5,721 nt of DNA, taken from Acidobacteriota bacterium (lineage in GTDB: Bacteria > Acidobacteriota > UBA6911). The stretch covers positions 1 through 5,721 of the forward strand of contig JAHFUH010000375.1 in assembly GCA_023265215.1 (NCBI GenBank). Reading direction: 5' to 3'. Positions 1 to 5,079 of the stretch are shown in pieces. Position 1 is the stretch's first letter. Each line of letters opens with the position of its first letter. Both the position numbers and the translations under genes were made by a program. Below the pieces are notes generated by a model. That model saw only the letters and a program-made list of their open reading frames with translations, ran no database searches and was not told the DNA's origin.

Positions 1-293
1 TTGCTTTGCTCGTGAACTACAACTCCCTTAAGTTGAATAATGGGGCAGCTGCGCTCGCCCGCGGAAGCCAAAGAATGCGCAAGCTGCTCGGAAAAAAAAC
101 GATCCGTGGCAACAGTTGCTCCTGTTGCGCCGATTCGTTCAAAGAGCAACTGGCGCAGGCTGCCTCGAACAGATTGGCCGACAAGCAGTGCTCCGGAAAG
201 AACCGCGACAGCTGTCGCAACCCCGGCCACGATTGCGATATTGGTGCGCCAGTAAAAAAACAGGTTCCGGATTATGAGCCGGCTTAGCGTCAT
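1..293 (-). CDS. ABC transporter permease, FtsX/MacB-like (N-terminal part, cut by window edge)
   Basis: This is the 5' part of a gene that runs off the left edge: an open frame of 97 codons from an ATG at 293, with no stop. It begins MTLSRLIIRNLFFYWRTN, a short basic cytoplasmic segment. One hydrophobic helix follows at about residues 18-40 (NIAIVAGVATAVAVLSGALL), then VGQSVRGSLRQLLFERIG and a soluble stretch that should be the start of an extracytoplasmic domain. That arrangement is the usual N-terminus of large FtsX/MacB-type permeases. The start lies 5 bases after the stop of the ATPase gene, and only a weak GGAA is seen upstream, so translational coupling to the ATPase is likely. The family normally has several more C-terminal helices, which are outside the window. 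The permease would form the membrane part of the transporter; its substrate cannot be told from this fragment. Two homopolymer runs (8 and 7 T on the coding strand) lie in this stretch, and the frame stays open through both. Confidence 0.8.
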   Translation of the reverse strand, partial: MTLSRLIIRNLFFYWRTNIAIVAGVATAVAVLSGALLVGQSVRGSLRQLLFERIGATGATVATDRFFSEQLAHSLASAGERSCPIIQLKGVVVHEQS

Positions 294-298
294 GATAT

Positions 299-970
299 TT
301 ATTCCAGCTGAAGGCGGCCCTCAATGAGTCTGTATTGGCTCCCGAATCTTGCTGCAACGTCCGGGTTGTGTGTGACGACAATCAGGATGTTCTTTTGTTG
401 TCCATGAAGCTCATGCAGCAATGCGGATACTCTTTCCGTCGATTCGTGATCCAGGTTCCCCGTTGGTTCATCACAAAGAACAAGTTCGGGTTTTAATACG
501 AGCGCCCTGGCCAGGGCGACACGTTGTTTTTCGCCGCCGGACAGCTCGTGCGGACGGTGGTGGGTCCTGTTCTTCAGTCCGACCTGTTCAAGCAGTTCGA
601 TCGCGCGGGTTTGCCAATCTCCCGGCCGCGAAACCAGCGTCGGGACAAGCACGTTTTCGAGCACGGTGCACTGCGGCAGCAGATGATGGTCCTGGAAAAC
701 GAAACCTATTTTTTCATTTCGGAAAGCGGCGAGCGTTCTCTCGTCCATTTCATAAGGATTTCGACCGCCCAGCAATACGGTTCCGCTCGTCGGCGGTTCG
801 AGCGCGCCAAGGATGTACAGGAGGGAACTCTTCCCACTGCCGGAAGGCCCAACAATCGATGCGGAATTGCCGGCGTTCAGGCAGAAACTTACTTCTGACA
901 GGACGCGAAGCCGCTCTCCAGGCATCTGATAAGCTTTGGAAACATTCCGAACTTCGAGCGTATTCGTCAT
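299..970 (-). CDS. ABC transporter ATP-binding protein, LolD/MacB type
   Basis: This 223-residue protein is a complete single-domain ABC ATPase that would power the neighbouring permease from the cytoplasmic face of the inner membrane. All the family motifs are intact: Walker A GPSGSGKS (41-48), Q-loop Q93 in GFVFQDHHLLP, signature LSGGEKQR (143-150), Walker B LVLCDEP (163-169, catalytic Glu168), D-loop NLD (172-174) and switch His201 in VVTHNP. The motif EPTGNLD and the length near 220-230 residues are typical of the LolD/MacB/FtsE group, which works with FtsX-fold permeases in lipoprotein release, peptide or macrolide export, or cell-division signalling. The ATG at 970 is preceded by GGAG 4 bases away, and the gene follows the glycosyltransferase stop by 20 bases. 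The permease starts 5 bases after the stop, so the two form a transporter pair. I give no gene symbol because LolD, MacB and uncharacterised exporters cannot be separated on the ATPase alone. Confidence 0.93.
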   Translation of the reverse strand: MTNTLEVRNVSKAYQMPGERLRVLSEVSFCLNAGNSASIVGPSGSGKSSLLYILGALEPPTSGTVLLGGRNPYEMDERTLAAFRNEKIGFVFQDHHLLPQCTVLENVLVPTLVSRPGDWQTRAIELLEQVGLKNRTHHRPHELSGGEKQRVALARALVLKPELVLCDEPTGNLDHESTERVSALLHELHGQQKNILIVVTHNPDVAARFGSQYRLIEGRLQLE

Positions 971-990
971 GATGCTCCAGGCCGCCGACG

Positions 991-2307
991 TCAGCGTTTG
1001 TCAGCGGCTAAATCAATTCGCTTTTCCAAAAGATGATTGTATACGTCCAATGCCGCATTTGCCATTTGGGCTATGCTGTAATGGCGGCGAACATTTTTAT
1101 ATCCTTGAGCTGCGAGCTCAGTTCTCCTGCCTGGATCATTCCACAATTCAAAGATGCTCTGCGCCAGTTCCTCCGGTTTGTCCGGCTCCACAAGGATTCC
1201 GCCTCCGGTTTTTTCAACAATTTCAGTAAAGGCCCCTCGCCGCGGTTGAACGACAGGAGTTCCTGCAGCCATCGCCTCCAGCAGGAAAAGGCCTTTGGGG
1301 TCATCGTACGGTTCAGGAACAGAAAACACGCTCAATTTTTTTAAGTAATCCATTTTCTCGCGCCTGTCGAGTTCGCCGTGATAATGGAAGTGATCCGATA
1401 AACCCCAGGATGCGAGATTTTTCCGAATTCCCGAAAGGTAGGTTTTATATTCTGGAGCAAGGTAGCCCGCCGCCCACAGTTGGCTTGAGGAAATTCCGCT
1501 GCGGGATCTGAGCTCGCGATAGGCTTCGCAAAGAACATGTAGTCCTTTTTCCGGCGTCACGCGTGCGAGGTATCCGATAATGAATGGATCACACTTGCTA
1601 TCCCTAATGCCATCGAAGCCGTCGAAATTGATACCAAGCGGAACCACATGGATCCTGCTGCGTTCGATGCCCAGGTATTCGGCCATGCTCCGGGCTCCAA
1701 AATGGCTGACGGAAATGAACGCATCCACACAACTTGCATGCTCGCGGATTAATTGCAGAGCCTCTTTTTTATAGGTTTCGCCGATCCCTTCAAGAAACAG
1801 GTCTTCTCCCTGCAGAGTGCAGCAAATCGGAGTATGCATCTTAGCTTTTATGGCCGGCGCTAATGCAATGAGAAGCGAATTAGGAAGATTGATGATTTCG
1901 GCATCGGTCTCATCGGAAAGAAACTGGACGAGATTGTTGATCTCCTTGCGCAGATGCCCTTCTGTCCCGCGCAACATGGAAATAGTCAAACTGCCCAGGT
2001 CCGAGGGATCTACGCTGATACCCAAATGTGTGACCAGTCTTAAAAGAGGTTTCAGATCCCAGAGACGATCCATTGCACGGGGGGCTCGCCGAAATAATTC
2101 AAAATGCTGTTGAAGATATACGTTGATGCCCCCAAGGAAAACTCTGCCGGAACTGACGTTGGTTTCGTCTGTCCGAGTGGGCGTATAGGTCGGGATCAAC
2201 AAGACGTCATGTCCGGCATCCATCAGGGCTTTGGCGAGAGCGTTGTCACGAAGGCAGCTTCCGCAGTACATCCGGCCGGCACCCGCGGTTATACAAGCAA
2301 TTTTCAT
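991..2307 (-). CDS. Glycosyltransferase family 4 (GT-B fold) protein
   Basis: This is a 438-residue cytoplasmic or membrane-peripheral GT-B glycosyltransferase, expected to move a sugar from a nucleotide-sugar donor to a glycan or lipid acceptor. The N-terminal Rossmann domain begins MKIACITAGAGRMYCGSCLR, with an acceptor-side Gly-rich loop and the pair Cys15/Cys18. The linker region has TLQGEDLFLEG (164-174) and FISVSHFG (197-204). The donor domain shows GYLARVTPEKGLHVL (245-259), with the Arg249 and Lys254 typical of GT4 enzymes, and then PEPYDDPKGLFLLEAMAAGTPVV (331-353). The E-x7-E motif of the family is stretched here to Glu332-x11-Glu344. The frame stays open 60 codons further upstream, but those codons overlap the preceding propeller gene and read as low-complexity basic sequence. 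The ATG at 2307 is chosen because the family N-terminus starts there and AAGGG lies 7 bases upstream. Donor and acceptor cannot be predicted; exopolysaccharide or glycolipid synthesis is possible. Gaps of 10 and 20 bases to its neighbours place it in the operon. Confidence 0.9.
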   Translation of the reverse strand: MKIACITAGAGRMYCGSCLRDNALAKALMDAGHDVLLIPTYTPTRTDETNVSSGRVFLGGINVYLQQHFELFRRAPRAMDRLWDLKPLLRLVTHLGISVDPSDLGSLTISMLRGTEGHLRKEINNLVQFLSDETDAEIINLPNSLLIALAPAIKAKMHTPICCTLQGEDLFLEGIGETYKKEALQLIREHASCVDAFISVSHFGARSMAEYLGIERSRIHVVPLGINFDGFDGIRDSKCDPFIIGYLARVTPEKGLHVLCEAYRELRSRSGISSSQLWAAGYLAPEYKTYLSGIRKNLASWGLSDHFHYHGELDRREKMDYLKKLSVFSVPEPYDDPKGLFLLEAMAAGTPVVQPRRGAFTEIVEKTGGGILVEPDKPEELAQSIFELWNDPGRRTELAAQGYKNVRRHYSIAQMANAALDVYNHLLEKRIDLAADKR

Positions 2308-2314
2308 TGAGAGG

Positions 2315-2319
2315 CCCTT
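2315..2319 (-). promoter_or_regulatory. Ribosome binding site of the glycosyltransferase, overlapping the upstream stop codon
   Basis: On the minus strand the sequence TAAGGGCCTCTCAATG joins the two genes. TAA is the stop of the 377-aa propeller, AAGGG inside it is the Shine-Dalgarno sequence, and the ATG follows after 7 bases. It fixes the glycosyltransferase start at 2307 rather than the open-frame start at 2487, and suggests coupled translation. Confidence 0.7.
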
Positions 2320-3451
2320 AATTTCCAAAACAGTAGAGCACGCCGTCCTGCGATCCGATAACAAGCGAGTTTTGTGCGGCCGCCGGCGAAGCGGACAGCG
2401 GCGCGCCTGCGGTGAAATCCCAGGTATTTTTTCCCGAAAGAAGGTCCAGTTCATAGAGGCGGCCATCGTTCGATCCGATAAACACACGGTTGCCCGCTAT
2501 AAGCGGTGACGATTCCACTCGAGATTGCGTTGAAAAACTCCAAATTTCTTTCCCCGTCATCCGCTCCAGGCAATGAACCATCTTGTCTCTTCCGCCCAGG
2601 ATTACCCGGCTGTCGGTTACGGCTGCGGAGGAATAAAAAGGGAAATTGCGGGTGGGATGCTTGTACAACCACTGAGCCCGTCGCCCCTGGAGATTGATGC
2701 AAAGCACCTCGTTGCCGAATGTTCCAATATAGGCGCGGCCGTCGCGGACGGCCGCAGATGCGCCGGCATAGGCGCCTAACTGCACTGCGAAAATCTGTTT
2801 TCCTGTAGTTGCATTGATCGCACGAAAAGTCTCATCGCAACCCGATATGTATACAATCCCTTTGTCGATTGAAGGGGTGCAGTGGACGGGGCCTTCCGTG
2901 GTGTATTTCCAGAGGAGAGTTCCGGAACTTGCCGACAAACAGTAGAGATTCTGGTCGTAGGATCCGAAGTACACCTTGTCATCAATCCAGTTCGGCGAAG
3001 ATTTTATTTCTCCATCGGCCTTAAAAGTCCATCGGGCTTTTCCAGAGGCTGCATCCACCGCGTGGAAGACGCCGTTGAGGTCGCCGACATAAACTAAACC
3101 ATTGCGAACGCATGGCGAAGACTCCTGGACAGGTCCAGCGGTTGCATATTTCCAGCGCTGTTTGCCGGTGGCAAGATCAATGGCATAGAGGGAACTATCC
3201 ATCGATCCGACATATACAACCCCGTCGACGATCGCTGCAGAAGATTCAATGGAATCTTTGGCCTGGAAGCTCCAGCGCAATTTTAGTGGTGATGGCAAAC
3301 CGGCGGCGGCGATTCCCGACAAAGACTGGGATCCGCGAAATACCGCCCAATTGCCGGTTGGCGATGCGAGCAATAACAATGAAAACAGAATTACGAATAT
3401 CGGCAGCGCAAGGGAATATGGGGGTGGATGGTTTAATTCGTAATTCGTCAT
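2318..3451 (-). CDS. PQQ-like beta-propeller repeat protein (377 aa, BamB-like fold), membrane-anchored or secreted
   Basis: The 377-residue product has one hydrophobic segment at about 14-29 (SLALPIFVILFSLLLLAS), then NWAVFRG, the usual lead-in of this family. Eight PQQ-type repeats follow, each a strand pair ending in a (D)xxTGKxxW turn. They start near residues 78 (VVYVGSMDSSLYAIDLATG), 119, 159, 199, 239, 282, 322 and 363 (LVIGSQDGVLYCF). Eight repeats match an eight-bladed propeller closed by the N-terminal strand (RWSFQAKDSIESSAAI, 59-74), as in BamB. The protein should lie in the periplasm or on the cell surface and act as a binding scaffold; no catalytic residues or cytochrome motif are seen. 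The first residues, MTNYE, come from the 14-bp repeat at the gene junction, and no Shine-Dalgarno sequence precedes the ATG. The n-region holds no Lys or Arg, which is unusual for a signal peptide, so the true start could be a later TTG or CTG. It follows the 465-aa propeller by 10 bases. It could be called BamB-like, but operon context does not support a role in the outer-membrane assembly machine. Confidence 0.88.
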   Translation of the reverse strand: MTNYELNHPPPYSLALPIFVILFSLLLLASPTGNWAVFRGSQSLSGIAAAGLPSPLKLRWSFQAKDSIESSAAIVDGVVYVGSMDSSLYAIDLATGKQRWKYATAGPVQESSPCVRNGLVYVGDLNGVFHAVDAASGKARWTFKADGEIKSSPNWIDDKVYFGSYDQNLYCLSASSGTLLWKYTTEGPVHCTPSIDKGIVYISGCDETFRAINATTGKQIFAVQLGAYAGASAAVRDGRAYIGTFGNEVLCINLQGRRAQWLYKHPTRNFPFYSSAAVTDSRVILGGRDKMVHCLERMTGKEIWSFSTQSRVESSPLIAGNRVFIGSNDGRLYELDLLSGKNTWDFTAGAPLSASPAAAQNSLVIGSQDGVLYCFGN

Positions 3452-3465
3452 TCGTAATTCGTCAT
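3438..3465 (-). repeat. 14-bp direct repeat (two copies) forming the junction of the two propeller genes
   Basis: On the minus strand ATGACGAATTACGA occurs twice in exact tandem (3465-3452 and 3451-3438), and a degraded ATTAAAC follows. Each 14-mer is two heptamers, ATGACGA and ATTACGA. The first copy begins inside the stop codon of the 465-aa propeller (AAATGA); the second provides the ATG and first codons of the 377-aa propeller. An isolated ATTACGA also occurs on the plus strand at 3390-3396. Arrays of such heptamers are reminiscent of the short tandemly repeated repetitive sequences known from intergenic regions of some bacteria; that link is from memory, not from a search. Confidence 0.85.
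3448..3465 (-). other. Possible 5-codon reinitiation mini-ORF linking two stop/start overlaps
   Basis: ATG at 3465-3463 overlaps the TGA (3464-3462) of the 465-aa propeller as ATGA. It reads MTNYE and stops at TGA (3450-3448), which overlaps the ATG (3451-3449) of the 377-aa propeller, again as ATGA. Ribosomes could therefore step from one gene to the next by two reinitiation events. No Shine-Dalgarno sequence is visible for either ATG. The layout is seen directly; any translation of this peptide is inference. Confidence 0.3.
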
Positions 3466-4859
3466 TTCATGCTGATGGCGAACAGCTCGTTCCGGCTCAT
3501 AATATAAAGAACGCCGTTGGCTGCAACGGGAGTACCGTAAACAGCGTTTCCCATGTTGATTTGCGCGAGTTTTTTAAGTTCTTTGCCCGCCTGGAGAACT
3601 AGGACATCGCCGTCTTCATTCCCGATGTAAACCTTTCCATCGGCCGCAAAAGGAGATCCCCAAATTGACGAGAGCAGGTCCAGCGTCCAATAAGGTTTTC
3701 CTGAAGCGATATCCAGACAGTGGACGAATCCCGTGAAGTCGGCAATATAAACCAATCCATCCAGAACGGCCGCCGTGGATATGGATCGCCGTATTTTGTC
3801 GTAGTGCCAAACGCGGCCGCTTTCGGTTATGTCGCCGCGTTTTGTGGGATCAATGCAATACATGTGGCCCGATCCGGATGCGTTTTCCGGATCCTGGCCG
3901 GTTGCGATAAAGATCTTGCCGTCGAAATAAACGGGCGTTGAAATAATATAGTTGCGGGTTTTGGGCCAGACTGCATCTTTCGGATTTGTGTCGAAGCGCC
4001 AGAGTTTCTCCCCTGTGCGGGCGTCGAACCCATAAAGCCAGCCATCTCCTCCGGGAAAGAATGCCTGTTGCACTCCCCCGACTTCTCCCAGCCCGGCTGA
4101 AGACCATTGGCCGTGCAGAATTCGCACGCCCGGAGAGTTGTCCTTCCAGATAACTTTGCCCGTGTTCTTGTCGACAGCCAGGAAACTGGGAGCGTCCGGC
4201 GAAGCGATTTTTTCATGATTCTCATCCTGGCCATTGGACGTTTCAACAAAAACCAGGTCGGCCCAGACTGCCGGCGAGGAATTGGCCATGTTGTGCTGAG
4301 AGACGCCCAATTCCTTTCTCATGTCGAGCTTCCAGATCACGTCGGCATCCGTGGGGCCCTTCAACGCCTCATCTTGGAAAGGCCCGTCATTCTTGCCGTC
4401 CATGAACCCTTCCGTGTCCAGGCAAACCAGTTCGCCGCGGTTGTTGACATAATAGAGACGCTTTCCCTCAACCGCCGGCGAGGAACATACTCCCTGCTCC
4501 GGCCAGTCCAGCCCTTGTTCCAGTTTGTCGCTGACAGCCTGCCAGAGAAATTTTCCATCCGACTCGCGGAAGCACATCAGGACGCCCTTGTCTCCCTCGA
4601 TCCCGGCATTCTTCGGGTTGGCGTTGTTTGTTCCCAGAAATATTTTCCCGTCGGCGACGACAGGATTGCCATAGGAAGTCGAGCCGATTTCCACTTTCCA
4701 TTTGATGTTCTTATTTGTCTTGATGTCCCAGGTTGATGGTAGATTTTTGACGGCGGAAACCATGTTTCTTTGCGGGTTGCCGCCCCACATGGGCCAGTCC
4801 TGCGATGCTAACGGCAATGCCAGCAAAAGCAAAAGTGCGGGATATCTTAGTCCGTTCAT
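3462..4859 (-). CDS. Secreted PQQ-like beta-propeller repeat protein (465 aa)
   Basis: This is the first gene of the operon. The product begins MNGLRYPALLLLLALPLAS, a clear Sec signal peptide with Arg5 and a leucine-rich core, with cleavage likely near residues 18-19. The mature protein opens with DWPMWGGNPQRNM, a lead-in common in PQQ-like propellers. Eight blade-type repeats can be traced, starting near residues 72 (KIFLGTNN), 134 (RLYYVNNRGELVCLD), 202, 264 (QQAFFPGGDGWLYGFDARTG), 315, 369 (LVYIADFTGFVHCLDIASG), 409 (KVYIGNEDGDVLVLQ) and 450 (VLYIMSRNELFAIS). Loops in blades 1-3 and 5 are long (for example around 80-90, 150-172, 207-222 and 321-331), which makes it about 90 residues longer than its neighbour. 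It should act in the periplasm or outside the cell. No haem motif or obvious PQQ-dehydrogenase active site is seen, so an enzyme role is not supported. The ATG at 4859 has GGAG 4 bases upstream and lies about 20 bases after the predicted transcription start. A TTG at 4871 in the same frame is less likely. Confidence 0.9.
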   Translation of the reverse strand: MNGLRYPALLLLLALPLASQDWPMWGGNPQRNMVSAVKNLPSTWDIKTNKNIKWKVEIGSTSYGNPVVADGKIFLGTNNANPKNAGIEGDKGVLMCFRESDGKFLWQAVSDKLEQGLDWPEQGVCSSPAVEGKRLYYVNNRGELVCLDTEGFMDGKNDGPFQDEALKGPTDADVIWKLDMRKELGVSQHNMANSSPAVWADLVFVETSNGQDENHEKIASPDAPSFLAVDKNTGKVIWKDNSPGVRILHGQWSSAGLGEVGGVQQAFFPGGDGWLYGFDARTGEKLWRFDTNPKDAVWPKTRNYIISTPVYFDGKIFIATGQDPENASGSGHMYCIDPTKRGDITESGRVWHYDKIRRSISTAAVLDGLVYIADFTGFVHCLDIASGKPYWTLDLLSSIWGSPFAADGKVYIGNEDGDVLVLQAGKELKKLAQINMGNAVYGTPVAANGVLYIMSRNELFAISMK

Positions 4860-4863
4860 AGCG

Positions 4864-4867
4864 CTCC
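4864..4867 (-). promoter_or_regulatory. Ribosome binding site of the 465-aa propeller gene
   Basis: GGAG lies 4 bases upstream of the ATG at 4859 (minus strand GGAGCGCTATG). The alternative TTG at 4871 has no such site and would leave a leader of only about 8 bases, so this site decides the start. Confidence 0.55.
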
Positions 4868-4885
4868 ACAATAGCTTCGTACCGC

Positions 4886-4915
4886 ATTATATTCTGACTG
4901 CATCCTTGAGGCCAA
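4886..4915 (-). promoter_or_regulatory. Predicted sigma70-type promoter of the minus-strand operon
   Basis: On the minus strand a -35 TTGGCC (4915-4910, four of six matches to TTGACA) is followed after 18 bases by a perfect -10 TATAAT (4891-4886). Transcription would start near 4879 and leave a leader of about 20 bases before the ATG at 4859. The -35 box is 12 bases from the edge of the hairpin element at 4928, so DNA structure or binding there could affect this promoter. It is predicted from sequence only. Confidence 0.6.
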
Positions 4916-4927
4916 TCTAAACTGCAG

Positions 4928-5008
4928 GGACGCGGAATACTCTTACGACGCGAAATAACGCGGATAAATCAATGGATTTATCCGCATTATTTCGCATATT
5001 CCGCGTCC
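4928..5008. repeat. 81-bp REP/MITE-like inverted repeat in the divergent intergenic region
   Basis: The outer arms GGACGCGGAATA (4928-4939) and TATTCCGCGTCC (4997-5008) are exact complements of 12 bp. The inner arms at 4950-4970 and 4975-4995 match in 20 of 21 positions around a 4-base loop, AATG. Between outer and inner arms the left side has 10 extra bases (4940-4949) against one base on the right. Each arm is built from three related 10-bp units: CGCGGAATAC (4931), CGCGAAATAA (4949) and CGCGGATAAA (4959) on the left, and their tandem complements on the right. No target-site duplication is evident and no transposase is present. It is not a transcription terminator for either flanking gene, because both are transcribed away from it. 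Confidence 0.85.
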
Positions 5009-5065
5009 GGCTTTTAAGCTGCGCAGAGGGCTGTCAATTTTTGATAGAATTATGGAAGAACGTTC

Positions 5066-5073
5066 AAAAGGAG
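5066..5073 (+). promoter_or_regulatory. Strong ribosome binding site of the dehydrogenase gene
   Basis: AAAAGGAG lies 6 bases upstream of the ATG at 5080 and is a near-ideal Shine-Dalgarno sequence. It is by far the best in the window and fixes the start of the dehydrogenase. Confidence 0.8.
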
Positions 5074-5079
5074 TTCCTC

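Noticed and set aside
421..972. Plus-strand open frame of 183 codons
   Set aside because: It is antisense to the ABC ATPase, whose motifs are all intact on the minus strand; the product is arginine-rich and low in complexity, as expected of a shadow frame.
2308..2487. A longer glycosyltransferase starting at 2487 (60 extra residues)
   Set aside because: The extra part overlaps the propeller gene in another frame, reads as basic low-complexity sequence, and the family N-terminus plus AAGGG site fit the ATG at 2307.
4107..4736. Plus-strand open frame of 209 codons
   Set aside because: It lies wholly antisense to the 465-aa propeller, shows no recognisable domain, and the minus-strand gene explains the region.
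3462..4859. PQQ-dependent alcohol or glucose dehydrogenase
   Set aside because: The repeats only define the propeller fold; no vicinal-cysteine active-site motif, haem motif or membrane domain is seen, and the length is short for those enzymes.
4860..4871. TTG start at 4871 for the 465-aa propeller
   Set aside because: It has no ribosome binding site and would leave a leader of about 8 bases; the ATG at 4859 gives a clean signal peptide and has GGAG upstream.
4928..5008. Hairpin as a Rho-independent terminator
   Set aside because: Both flanking genes are transcribed away from it, and no T-run follows either arm.
4928..5008. Repeated 10-bp units as a CRISPR array
   Set aside because: The units are too short, imperfect, without regular spacers, and arranged as a palindrome; no cas gene is present.
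5031..5050. CTGTCA (5031-5036) and TAGAAT (5045-5050) as a full promoter for the dehydrogenase
   Set aside because: The spacing is only 8 bases, far from the 16-18 needed, so only the -10-like box is noted.
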